Shown here: piece after piece, positions 15,214-23,191 of the stretch | How the letters are laid out: each line of letters starts with the position of its first letter | How positions within the stretch are numbered: the stretch's first letter is position 1 | From: Pseudaeromonas paramecii | GTDB taxonomy: Bacteria > Pseudomonadota > Gammaproteobacteria > Enterobacterales > Aeromonadaceae | Assembly: GCF_039540575.1 (NCBI RefSeq) | Contig: NZ_BAABFC010000025.1 | Location: 11,332-75,331, forward strand | DNA: 64,000 bases | Direction of reading: 5' to 3' | Translations under genes and position numbers: made by a program | Notes under the pieces: generated by a model | What the model was told of the DNA's origin: nothing | Database searches by the model: none | The model's input: only the letters and a program-made list of their open reading frames with translations

Positions 15214-15711
15214 ATGTCGTCCTCCTCCCATCCCTTGTTCGAATTACCCCTGGCCCAGGGCGGGGCCCTGGGGCTGATGCCCTGTCCGGGCACCCAGAGC
15301 CTGGCCCTGGTGGCGGCCCTGCAGCAGGTCAAGGCCTGGGGCGCCCAGGCGGTGCTGACCCTGATGGAGCCCGATGAGCTGGTGCAGCACGGGGTCGGGG
15401 AGCTGGGCCATCAGGTGCAGGCCTTGGGGCTGACCTGGTTCCACTTGCCCATAGAGGACGACCATGCCCCCGAGGCGGCTTTTGCCACCGCCTGGGCCCA
15501 GCAGGGACCGGCGATCCTGGCCCTGCTGCAAGGCGGTGGCAAGCTGGCGCTGCACTGCCGGGGGGGCACGGGCCGCACCGGTCTCATCGCCGCCCGTCTG
15601 CTGCTGGCCCTGGGCTGGCCGGAAGCCGAGGCGGTGGCGGCGGTCAAGGCGCTGCGGCCCAAGGCCCTGAGCCTACCGGTGCATTGCCAGTGGTTGGCAC
15701 AACAGGCTTGA
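15214..15711 (+). CDS. Cysteine phosphatase of the ars operon (dual-specificity type)
   Basis: 165-aa protein with the phosphatase signature HCRGGTGRTG (HCx5R) near residue 110 and an upstream acid region (FHLPIEDDHAPE), resembling the CDKN3/dual-specificity phosphatase fold. ATG 15214 begins one base after the ACR3 stop; a longer in-frame ORF inside ACR3 was rejected. Its role is unknown. It could act on an arsenylated or phosphorylated metabolite, or be a second reductase-like Cys enzyme, but no experiment is implied by the sequence. Confidence 0.8.
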   Translation: MSSSSHPLFELPLAQGGALGLMPCPGTQSLALVAALQQVKAWGAQAVLTLMEPDELVQHGVGELGHQVQALGLTWFHLPIEDDHAPEAAFATAWAQQGPAILALLQGGGKLALHCRGGTGRTGLIAARLLLALGWPEAEAVAAVKALRPKALSLPVHCQWLAQQA

Positions 15712-15724
15712 ATAAGAGGTCATC

Positions 15725-16705
15725 ATGAATCCCTTGCAGCTGTTTACCTGGTTGGCAGATTGGCTGGTCTATGGCGGCCTGGGGCTGGCGCCCGCCAGCC
15801 GCCTGGGCCTGGCGCTGCATTTCTTCGTCGAGGATGTCAGCAAGATACTGGTGCTGCTGCTGGTGATGATTTACGTCATCGCCTGGCTGCGAGCCGGGCT
15901 GGACGTGGAGCGGGTGCGGGATGCCCTGGCCCGGCGCCATCGTCTGCTGGGCTACGGCCTGGCCAGCCTGTTCGGCGCCATCACGCCGTTTTGCTCCTGC
16001 TCCAGCATCCCGCTGTTTCTCGGCTTCACCTATGCCCGCATCCCGGTGGGGGTGACCATGGCCTTCCTCATCACCTCACCCCTCATCAACGAGGTGGCGG
16101 TGGTGCTGCTGTGGGGCCTCATCGGCTGGCAGCTGACCCTGACCTATGTGGTGGTGGGCCTGCTGGCCGGCATGCTGGGTGGGCTCCTGATGGATGGGCT
16201 GAAGGCCGAGCGCTGGCTGCAACCCCTGGTGCAGGAGGTGCTGGCCGCGCCGGTGGCAGAAACCCAGGCCAGAGAGGCGATCCAGCTGGGCTGGCGGGAG
16301 CGCCACGGCTTTGCCAAGCAGGAGACCCTCAGCATCTTCCTGCGGGTCTGGCCCTGGGTGCTGCTGGGGGTGGCCCTGGGGGCCGGGTTGCACGGCTACC
16401 TGCCGGAGGATTTCTTCCACCGTCATCTGGGCGGTGGCCAGTGGTGGTCGGTGCCCGCCGCCGTGGCCCTGGGGTCGGGTCTGTATGCCAACGCCACCGG
16501 GGTGATCCCGGTGATGGAGAGCCTGCTGGCCAAGGGGCTGCCCTTGGGCACGACCCTGGCGCTGTGCATGAGCACGGTGGCGGTGAGCATTCCGGAATTC
16601 GTGATGTTGAAACAGGTCATGCAGTGGCGTCTGCTGGCCTGGTTGCTGGCTTACATACTGGTGGCTTTCACCCTGGTGGGCTGGCTGCTGAACGCCGTGG
16701 GTTAA
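15725..16705 (+). CDS. ArsP/DUF318-type permease
   Basis: Membrane protein of 326 aa with about eight helices. The motif TPFCSCSSIPLFLGF near residue 83 and the repeated half ending ATGVIPVMESLLAKG are typical of the DUF318 permease family. Members include ArsP, which exports trivalent organoarsenicals, and other metal-linked carriers. Context in an ars operon favours an organoarsenical substrate, but the family is broad. It lies 13 bp after the phosphatase gene. Confidence 0.82.
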   Translation: MNPLQLFTWLADWLVYGGLGLAPASRLGLALHFFVEDVSKILVLLLVMIYVIAWLRAGLDVERVRDALARRHRLLGYGLASLFGAITPFCSCSSIPLFLGFTYARIPVGVTMAFLITSPLINEVAVVLLWGLIGWQLTLTYVVVGLLAGMLGGLLMDGLKAERWLQPLVQEVLAAPVAETQAREAIQLGWRERHGFAKQETLSIFLRVWPWVLLGVALGAGLHGYLPEDFFHRHLGGGQWWSVPAAVALGSGLYANATGVIPVMESLLAKGLPLGTTLALCMSTVAVSIPEFVMLKQVMQWRLLAWLLAYILVAFTLVGWLLNAVG

Positions 16706-16723
16706 ATCCAACAAGGAGAGGAT

Positions 16724-16957
16724 ATGAAACAGTTCAAAGTCTATGGCTCGGGTTGCAGCAACTGCGTGAAGACCGCCGAGCTCATTGCCCAGGCGGCCGC
16801 CGAACAGGGCGAGGAGATTGCCCTGGAGAAGGTCACCGACATGAAGAGCATCGCTCTGGCCGGGGTGATGAAGACCCCGGGGGTGGGGCTGGATGGCCGC
16901 ATCATCCACTTCGGCTCAGTGCCGGCGCCTGAGCTGGTGCGCAGCTGGTTTGCCTGA
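16724..16957 (+). CDS. Mini-thioredoxin (MTH895-like) with CxxC
   Basis: 77-aa thioredoxin-fold protein beginning MKQFKVYGSGCSNCVKTAEL, with the CSNC redox pair near residue 11 and the cis-Pro type loop KTPGVGLDG. This family commonly sits beside ArsP/DUF318 permeases. It may supply reducing equivalents or hand a metalloid to the permease. After it, AAGCGG...CCGCTT (16969-16992) forms an imperfect hairpin without a T run in front of the GAPDH gene. Confidence 0.82.
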   Translation: MKQFKVYGSGCSNCVKTAELIAQAAAEQGEEIALEKVTDMKSIALAGVMKTPGVGLDGRIIHFGSVPAPELVRSWFA

Positions 16958-17031
16958 GGCCGGATCTCAAGCGGCCTGGTAACAGACCGCTTGGCAATCG
17001 TTGCTTCGGGACACATCAAGGAGACTCCCCC

Positions 17032-18033
17032 ATGCCCCTCAATATTGGCATCAACGGCTTCGGCCGGATCGGCCGCCTGGCCCTGCGCGCCGCCTTCGAC
17101 TGGCCGGAATTTCGCTTCGTGCGGATCAATGATCCGGCAGGTGATGCCGCCACCCTGGCTCATCTGCTCAACTTCGATTCGGTGCAGGGCCGCTGGCAGC
17201 ACGAGGCGCGGGCCGATGGCGAGCGGCTGATCATAGGCCAGCAGAGCATCCAGGTCAGCCGTAACAAGGCCATCGGTGACACCGACTGGTCTGACTGCGA
17301 TCTGGTGCTGGAGTGTTCCGGGGTGATGCGGGAGCCGGCCCTGCTGCAGGCCTATCTGGATCAGGGGGTGAAGCGGGTGGTGGTGAGCGCCCCGGTGAAG
17401 GGCGACGATATCCTCAACGTGGTGATGGGGGTAAACCAGGAGCGTTTCGAGCCGGCCCGCCATCGCATCGTCACCGCCGCCTCCTGCACCACCAACTGCC
17501 TGGCCCCCGTGGTCAAGGTGATCCACGAGGGGCTGGGCATCCGCCATGGCTCCATGACCACCATCCATGATCTCACCAACACCCAGACCATACTGGATGC
17601 GCCCCACAAGGATCTGCGCCGGGCGCGGGCCTGCGGCATGAGTCTGATCCCCACCAGCACCGGCTCGGCCACCGCCATCACCGCCATCTTCCCCGAGCTG
17701 ACCGGCCGCCTCAACGGCCATGCGGTGCGGGTGCCGCTGGCCAATGCCTCCCTCACCGACTGCGTGTTCGAGGTGGCGCGGTCCACCACGGTGGAGGAGG
17801 TCAACGGCCTGTTGCAGGCGGCGGCCGAGGGGCCCCTGGCGGGCATCCTGGGCTACGAGAGCCGGCCATTGGTCTCCATAGATTACAAGGGTGATCCCCG
17901 CTCCAGCGTGGTGGATGCCCTCTCCACCCTGGTGATCGGTGGCACCCAGGTGAAGATCTATGCCTGGTACGACAACGAGTGGGGCTACGCCAACCGCACC
18001 GTGGAGCTGGCCCGTCTGGTGGGCCAGGCATGA
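17032..18033 (+). CDS. Arsenate-detoxifying glyceraldehyde-3-phosphate dehydrogenase
   Basis: GAPDH of 333 aa: NAD-binding GINGFGRIGRLALR, catalytic Cys in AASCTTNCLAP, and the C-terminal YDNEWGYANR. Its place directly before arsJ (ATGA overlap) identifies it as the ars-operon paralogue that uses arsenate in place of phosphate to make 1-arseno-3-phosphoglycerate, the ArsJ substrate. AAGGAG precedes the ATG. The assignment as a dedicated paralogue rests on context, since the fold is the same as glycolytic Gap. Confidence 0.92.
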   Translation: MPLNIGINGFGRIGRLALRAAFDWPEFRFVRINDPAGDAATLAHLLNFDSVQGRWQHEARADGERLIIGQQSIQVSRNKAIGDTDWSDCDLVLECSGVMREPALLQAYLDQGVKRVVVSAPVKGDDILNVVMGVNQERFEPARHRIVTAASCTTNCLAPVVKVIHEGLGIRHGSMTTIHDLTNTQTILDAPHKDLRRARACGMSLIPTSTGSATAITAIFPELTGRLNGHAVRVPLANASLTDCVFEVARSTTVEEVNGLLQAAAEGPLAGILGYESRPLVSIDYKGDPRSSVVDALSTLVIGGTQVKIYAWYDNEWGYANRTVELARLVGQA

Positions 18034-19262
18034 GTCTGCTGGCCCGGTGGCACGGCCTCAGCCAGGGGGGGCGCCAGTACCTGTTGATCACCGCCAACTA
18101 CTGGGCCTTCACCCTCACCGACGGCGCCCTGCGCATGCTGGTGGTGCTCTACTTCTACCAGCTGGGCTACTCGGCCCTGGCCATCGCCAGCCTGTTCCTG
18201 TTCTACGAGCTGTTCGGCGTGGTGACCAACCTGCTGGGCGGCTGGCTGGGGGCGCGGTTGGGGCTCAACCGCACCATGCAGCTGGGGCTGGGGCTGCAGC
18301 TGCTGGCCTTGGGGATGCTGACCCTGCCGGATGCCTGGCTGACGGTGCCCTGGGTGATGGCTGCCCAGGCCCTGTCGGGCATCGCCAAGGATCTCAACAA
18401 GATGAGTGCCAAGAGCGCCATCAAGACGCTGGTGCCGGCGGAGGCGCAGGGGGCCCTCTACCGCTGGGTGGCCCTGCTCACCGGCTCGAAGAATGCCATG
18501 AAGGGGCTGGGCTTCTTTCTGGGTGGCGCCCTGCTGGCGCTGTGGGGTTTTCAGGGGGCCATGTGGGCCATGCTGGCCGGTCTGCTGGCGGTGGGGCTTA
18601 TCAGCCTGCTGACCCTGAAGCAGGAGCTGGGCAAGGCCAAGAGCAAGCCCAAGTTCAAGGATCTGCTCTCCAAGAGCCCGGCCATCAATGTGCTGTCGGC
18701 GGCCCGCTTGCTGCTGTTCGGCGCCAGGGACGTCTGGTTCGTGGTGGCCTTGCCGCTGTTTCTGAGCGGTCAGCTGGGCTGGAGCGTCTGGCAGGTGGGG
18801 GGGGTGATGGCCCTGTGGGTCATGGGTTACGGCCTGGTGCAGGCCCTGGCGCCCCGGGTGACCGGCAAGCGCAGCGGCCGCTTGCCGGATGGTGGTCAGG
18901 CCCTGGGTTGGGGCCTGGCCCTGACCCTGGTCAGCCTGCTGATCCCCTTGGGGCTGGCCGCCGGTCTGCCGGCGGCGGCCTGGGTGCTGCTGGGGCTGGC
19001 GGTGTTCGGCGCCCTGTTCGCGGTGAACTCCTCCCTGCACAGCTACCTCATCGTCAGCTATGCCAAGGCGGATGGCGTCTCCCTGGATGTGGGCTTCTAC
19101 TACATGGCCAACGCCCTGGGCCGCCTGCTGGGCACATTGCTCTCCGGCTGGCTGTTCGGCCTGGGCGGCCTGCCTCTGTGCCTGTGGGTCACCACAGGCC
19201 TGCTGCTGGGGGCCAGCCTGTTCTGCCTAGGACTGCCCCGAACTCGTGCCGTCGTCGCTTGA
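18030..19262 (+). CDS. arsJ: Organoarsenical efflux MFS transporter ArsJ
   Basis: Major-facilitator protein (410 aa, 10-12 helices) that exports 1-arseno-3-phosphoglycerate, which then breaks down to arsenate outside. The start MSLLARWHGLSQGGRQYLLITANYWAFTL.. and the motif KDLNKMSAKSAIKTL are characteristic. The start overlaps the GAPDH stop by 4 bp. Its last 36 bp overlap the 3' end of the convergent gene at 19227-19880, so no terminator fits between them. Confidence 0.93.
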   Translation: MSLLARWHGLSQGGRQYLLITANYWAFTLTDGALRMLVVLYFYQLGYSALAIASLFLFYELFGVVTNLLGGWLGARLGLNRTMQLGLGLQLLALGMLTLPDAWLTVPWVMAAQALSGIAKDLNKMSAKSAIKTLVPAEAQGALYRWVALLTGSKNAMKGLGFFLGGALLALWGFQGAMWAMLAGLLAVGLISLLTLKQELGKAKSKPKFKDLLSKSPAINVLSAARLLLFGARDVWFVVALPLFLSGQLGWSVWQVGGVMALWVMGYGLVQALAPRVTGKRSGRLPDGGQALGWGLALTLVSLLIPLGLAAGLPAAAWVLLGLAVFGALFAVNSSLHSYLIVSYAKADGVSLDVGFYYMANALGRLLGTLLSGWLFGLGGLPLCLWVTTGLLLGASLFCLGLPRTRAVVA

Positions 19263-19880
19263 GAGGAGGTCACCGACCTTGCTCTTCACCACATCCAGGG
19301 TGCTTTGACCTGTGGCCTCGTTGACCCCCACATCCAGCACGCCGGTGGCCAGGCCATAGATGGCCCCCGCGCCTGTGAGGCTGCTCAGCAGGGTGTCGCC
19401 GACGACCTTGGGCATGTAACCGATCTCGTCACCCGTCATCTCCTGGTAGTAGTCGCTCACCAGGGGGATGTGTTGCAACGGGTTGAGGGCATCGACGGCA
19501 TCCAGCCAGGAGGCCTCCTTGTCGACAAACAGGTTGTCGTCGATGCTGTCCACCGTCTCGGCAATCTTCTGTTCGCCTGTCTTGCTGGCTTCCTGCTGTT
19601 CCGCCACGTTGTCCAGGAAGCTGGAGAGGCTGGTGGGCATCCAGCCATCCAGGCCAAACTGGGTCACCATGTTGCTTAGCTCCAGCGGGTCGTCGTCTTC
19701 GCTGAGGGTCTTCTCCACCGGTTTGGCTTCCAGCAGGTTGCTCATCTGATCCTGCAGCAGATCGGAGAAGTCGCTGTCGGTGGCCGTCGCGCTGGTCTGG
19801 CTCTGATCCTGCGACGTGCTGGTGGTCTTGGTCACTGGGGTTGTGGTGCCGCTGGCGGCGACGGCGCGGTATCCGTTCAT
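19227..19880 (-). CDS. Hypothetical protein, last gene of the flgHPT operon
   Basis: 217 aa, acidic and Ser/Thr/Gln-rich at the N-terminus, with no signal peptide or clear membrane helix. The stretch SDFSDLLQDQMSNLL (about 37-51) followed by a segment ending LELSNMVTQFGLDG resembles, weakly, the FlgD N-terminal pattern of a short hydrophobic helix and a FxxLxxxQ element, so a hook-cap-like or hook-associated role is possible but unproven. A Gly/Ala-rich segment LTGAGAIYGLATGVLDVGV is near the C-terminus. It overlaps flgT by 4 bp (ATGA) and runs 36 bp into arsJ. Confidence 0.7.
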   Translation of the reverse strand: MNGYRAVAASGTTTPVTKTTSTSQDQSQTSATATDSDFSDLLQDQMSNLLEAKPVEKTLSEDDDPLELSNMVTQFGLDGWMPTSLSSFLDNVAEQQEASKTGEQKIAETVDSIDDNLFVDKEASWLDAVDALNPLQHIPLVSDYYQEMTGDEIGYMPKVVGDTLLSSLTGAGAIYGLATGVLDVGVNEATGQSTLDVVKSKVGDLLSSDDGTSSGQS

Positions 19881-21100
19881 GGTGCTGACTCCTTGCTGTT
19901 ATCCAGTTGAACCAGATCCTGATCCTGCAGGTTGCCCGGCAGGAAGCCTTGCCGGGTGGTCAGCAGGCTGTGGTCGGGATAGACCTCCTGGGCCACCAGC
20001 TGGGTGCTGGATCTGGGGTGGGAGAGATAGAGGTGGCCATCGGCACCCCGCAGGCGGCGGGTCTGCTGGATGCTGAAGGCATCCCCCACCTTGATGCCCT
20101 GCCGGCTGCCGATGTTAACCATCACGTCCTGGCCATCCACCCGCACTATGAAGGCGCGTGGTTGGACGCATTTGAGGTCGTTACTGATATCCTGCAGCCC
20201 TTCGCGCAGCTGGCGCTGTATCTCCAGGCCATAGGCCGAATCCCAGAATTCAGAACTGGTGACCGACACGGCCTCCGTCTGGCCGAAGGGCCAGAAGGTG
20301 CGGAAGTCATAGTGGCGGATGGAGATAGGCTGGCCGGTGAGGCCGTCCATCAGACGCAGGGTAAGTTCAAACTGACGCACCAGCTGGTCGCTGCTCAGCA
20401 GGTTCTCCTGTTTGCTGGTGGAGATGTCGGTGATCTCGCCATCCAGCAGGTACTGGCTATTGGTGCGATAGGCCAGGGAGGTGAGCTCCTGCTGGTCATC
20501 GGCGTCGATGCCGTCAAAGCCGATGGCCAGGGGTTCTGTCTGCAGACCGCGGACGATGAAATCCCCCTGGGCCGCCTGGGCCAGGCGATAGAGGCGATCG
20601 GTCACCGCTTCGGACAGGTTGTACAGCTGGCCGAGGGAGGCTTGGGCGGGATCTCGCAGTACCAGGCGCGCCAGGGTCAGGCTCTTGCTGTAGAAGGGCT
20701 GACGAGGGCAGACGGGGGCGCCGGGCCACAGGTTGACGCGCAGGGTCACATCCAGCCGCTCATCCCGGCTGATCTCCTCAATCAGCTCCAGCTGACTGAG
20801 GGCCGGTGGCAGCTGGCCGATCAGGGTCATCTTGTCGTTGAGGAAACGGAACTTGGAGCCGGGCTGGAACTTGAGGGTATCCGGGGTGACCTGATCCATC
20901 ACCGACAGGGAGTAACCACTCTTGGCCACGGCATCATGGATGGCGGCACGGGCGGCAAAGTAGCGGGCCATCTCCAGATTGTCATCGACGATGGGGGCGG
21001 AGCCGGTGCCTGAGTACCAGGCGGCCTTCGCCGAGTGGCTCATGGCAAACATGCCCAGCAGCACCAGCAGCCAAATCAGGGGAAACAGGTATTTTTGCAT
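19877..21100 (-). CDS. flgT: Flagellar assembly protein FlgT
   Basis: 407-aa exported protein with an N-terminal signal peptide ending near SHSAKA. FlgT forms part of the H ring around the basal body of polar sodium-driven flagella in Vibrio. The N-terminal AWYSGTGSAPIVDDNLEMARYFAARAAI and the middle domain starting CPRQPFYSKSLTLARLVLRDPAQASLG match the family, and the C-terminal domain has IGSRQGIKVGDAF. It lies 4 bp downstream of flgP. The length is a little greater than the Vibrio proteins. Confidence 0.83.
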   Translation of the reverse strand: MQKYLFPLIWLLVLLGMFAMSHSAKAAWYSGTGSAPIVDDNLEMARYFAARAAIHDAVAKSGYSLSVMDQVTPDTLKFQPGSKFRFLNDKMTLIGQLPPALSQLELIEEISRDERLDVTLRVNLWPGAPVCPRQPFYSKSLTLARLVLRDPAQASLGQLYNLSEAVTDRLYRLAQAAQGDFIVRGLQTEPLAIGFDGIDADDQQELTSLAYRTNSQYLLDGEITDISTSKQENLLSSDQLVRQFELTLRLMDGLTGQPISIRHYDFRTFWPFGQTEAVSVTSSEFWDSAYGLEIQRQLREGLQDISNDLKCVQPRAFIVRVDGQDVMVNIGSRQGIKVGDAFSIQQTRRLRGADGHLYLSHPRSSTQLVAQEVYPDHSLLTTRQGFLPGNLQDQDLVQLDNSKESAP

Positions 21101-21104
21101 GGGG

Positions 21105-21536
21105 TTACTCCCACCACTTGGTGCGATTGATAGGGGCGGGCATCTCCGCCAACCGATTGAAATCTGCCTTGTCCAATTTCAGCTCCGTGATGAAGAGATT
21201 ACCGTCCTGCTCCTGGCGGACGACTTGCGCACCCACAATGGTGCCGCGGCTGATGCCATGCCAGCGCTGGTCTGGCTGCGGGCTGCTGAGCTCAACACCG
21301 TACAGTTGCTCGGTCAGTTGCCGGTAAGCCTGTAGCTTGCTGGCGTTCATGGCTTGCAGCCGGCGTTCGCCCTCGCTGGGGCCGGGCTGGTTATCCAGGT
21401 AGGCATAGCCCACGGCTGTGATGGCCGGCGCTGTCGCCGCCGGCTGCAGCTTGATTGGGCTTTGACAGGCCGGCAGACCCAACACGGCTAATAACAAGCC
21501 AATTAACCGGAACGGGTAATTTTTTAAAATGGCCAT
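21105..21536 (-). CDS. flgP: Flagellar outer-membrane lipoprotein FlgP (LPP20 family)
   Basis: 143 aa with a lipoprotein signal (LLAVLGLPAC, acylated Cys near residue 24). The body (ITAVGYAYLDNQPGPSEGERRLQAMNASKLQAYRQL, split here as a long helix) is the LPP20/FlgP pattern. In Vibrio and Campylobacter FlgP builds outer-membrane-associated basal discs or rings. It overlaps flgH by 13 bp and precedes flgT by 4 bp, which supports a shared structure. Confidence 0.82.
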   Translation of the reverse strand: MAILKNYPFRLIGLLLAVLGLPACQSPIKLQPAATAPAITAVGYAYLDNQPGPSEGERRLQAMNASKLQAYRQLTEQLYGVELSSPQPDQRWHGISRGTIVGAQVVRQEQDGNLFITELKLDKADFNRLAEMPAPINRTKWWE

Positions 21537-22303
21537 ATGGTGGGATCAGATATTTTCTTGACCAACCATCCCTGTTCCTGAACATTAGCCAAATCACCAT
21601 TGCCGCTGTATTCCATTCGGGCGTTGGCCAATTTGGTCGATAAGACGGTATTGTCGTCGGCAACATCTTTTGCCCGCAAAATACCGGTCAGACGAATATA
21701 TTCCTTGCCATTGTTGATCAGTATCCATTTATCACCGCGCACCACCAGGTTGCCATTGCGCATGACCCGGATCACCGCCACGCTGATCTCCCCGCTGAAG
21801 TTGTTACTCTGGCTGGCATCACCGTCGCCGCTGAAGTCCTGGCTCTGGTTCAGCCCCAGCTCGATCTCCCGGCCTGCCAGCTTGAGGTTGCCGCCGGGTA
21901 CCGTGATGGGATCCAGATTGAAGGCGTTGGATTTACTCAGGCTGCTGGACTGCTTCTTGGTGGCCGAAGTGGCTTCCTTGAGTTTGATGGAAATGATGTC
22001 CCCCACTCGCAGCCGGGTCTGTTCGTCGAAGATGCTGTTCTGAATATCGTCATTGAACAGAGAGCCGGTGGGCTGGGTGTGGGCCGGATCGGGTTCGGGC
22101 TCCAACATGGCAAAGTAGGGATCGTCCTCGGTGGCATCCTCCATCTTCTTGTTCAGCGGGGTGGCGGGCAGGGGCTCGCGGTTGACCTCGGAATCCTTGG
22201 TGGGCGGGGCACCAGTCTGGGCGCTACAGGCCACCAGGCAGCAGAGGGTCAAACTGACGGCGGTTTGGCGAAGCAGTAAATAAAAAGACATAATTGAGAC
22301 CAT
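21524..22303 (-). CDS. flgH: Flagellar L-ring lipoprotein FlgH
   Basis: 259 aa. The signal peptide ends in CLVAC, so the protein is acylated and inserted in the outer membrane, where FlgH forms the L ring. The core LRVGDIISIKLKEATSATKKQ and the C-terminal ARMEYSGNGDLANVQEQGWLVKK are diagnostic. I chose ATG 22303 (MVSIMSFYLLL); ATG 22291 is equally possible because neither has a good ribosome site. A long, acidic linker (about 30-85) precedes the FlgH domain. No flgI (P ring) is adjacent. Confidence 0.86.
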   Translation of the reverse strand: MVSIMSFYLLLRQTAVSLTLCCLVACSAQTGAPPTKDSEVNREPLPATPLNKKMEDATEDDPYFAMLEPEPDPAHTQPTGSLFNDDIQNSIFDEQTRLRVGDIISIKLKEATSATKKQSSSLSKSNAFNLDPITVPGGNLKLAGREIELGLNQSQDFSGDGDASQSNNFSGEISVAVIRVMRNGNLVVRGDKWILINNGKEYIRLTGILRAKDVADDNTVLSTKLANARMEYSGNGDLANVQEQGWLVKKISDPTIWPF

Positions 22304-22338
22304 TTTACCCACAGGAAACTTGATGTGGTGAATATAAA

Positions 22339-22352
22339 GCAATCCCTTTGCC
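22339..22352 (-). promoter_or_regulatory. Sigma-54-type promoter of flgH-flgP-flgT
   Basis: The minus strand reads TAGGCAAAGGGATTGCTTT, with GG (22352-22351) and GC (22340-22339) exactly 10 bp apart and a good TTGC -12 element. Predicted transcription begins about 25 bp before the flgH ATG. Sigma-54 control is the rule for middle flagellar genes in Vibrio and Pseudomonas relatives, so the match supports a flagellar role. Confidence 0.65.
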
Positions 22353-22516
22353 TAAATGGTCGAAAAACAAAGGCCTTATTTAAACGAAATCAACACGCAT
22401 CTTTACGCAACCTTGCAAATAATTGCCTGTTATAAAATATCGCGCGTTAGCCCCGTGATACTTTAGTCAAAATATTGTCAATCCCGTCCGATCGGTTCGC
22501 CAAATAATTATCCTTT

Positions 22517-23191
22517 ATGTCAAAAACGCTTGATAACCCCTTGTTCGTTTGTCTTGCGCTGATGCTGTTGCTATTTTGTTCGGTCGCTCTCGGCTTGGTT
22601 CTAAGCTCGGAATCTTTGGCAAACCGACTGCTGAATCCCTGGTTTTTAAAATATGGTCACCTGCTCGCTCTGGTGGGGCTGCTGGTGGCCGTAACCGGCC
22701 TCGGTGCCTGGTGGCCAGCACGGCAACGTGCCCGCCGGCCCCCCGCGGTGGCGCGGGAACCGGCAGAGCCGTTCAATCTTAGCCGCCTGCTGCAACACTT
22801 TGCCGCCCAGCGGCGCCAACAGGCCGCGCTGTTGGGTGTCCAGCTGGAGTGCCGAGTGAAGAGCGGGCTCTGGGTACAGGGTGAACCGGCGGCATTGCAG
22901 TCTCAACTTGAGCGACTCTGGCAGCAGACGCTGCGGCATCCCAGGCGCTATCCCCTGTTGCAGCTCGAGCTGGAGGCCAACGAACGCTGGGCCTGGCTGT
23001 GCTGGCAGGGTGAGGCCATCCCGGGGCAGTGGCAGTCGTTGCTGGCGTTTCCCCGTCTGCATCAGCGCCTCAATGGCAGTCTCGCTCCCTTGTTGGCGGC
23101 GGGGTGGCAGGTGAGTGTCAAGGCAGGAGAGGGGCGTCGTGCCTGGCGGTTACGTTTACCCCTGCTGGGGCGGGAGGAGGCGAGCCGATGA
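22517..23191 (+). CDS. Degenerate histidine-kinase-like membrane protein
   Basis: 224 aa with two N-terminal membrane helices (about 8-30 and 46-66) and a soluble part. The soluble part has the layout of a kinase ATPase domain: LLQHFAAQRRQQAALLGVQLECRV, then VQGEPAALQSQLERLWQQTLRHP where a kinase would have D..L..vl.NLl.NA. It has no phospho-accepting histidine helix pair, no N-box Asn and no glycine-rich G boxes. It overlaps the next gene by 4 bp (ATGA). It is probably a non-catalytic signalling partner; I do not recognise a named family. Confidence 0.65.
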   Translation: MSKTLDNPLFVCLALMLLLFCSVALGLVLSSESLANRLLNPWFLKYGHLLALVGLLVAVTGLGAWWPARQRARRPPAVAREPAEPFNLSRLLQHFAAQRRQQAALLGVQLECRVKSGLWVQGEPAALQSQLERLWQQTLRHPRRYPLLQLELEANERWAWLCWQGEAIPGQWQSLLAFPRLHQRLNGSLAPLLAAGWQVSVKAGEGRRAWRLRLPLLGREEASR

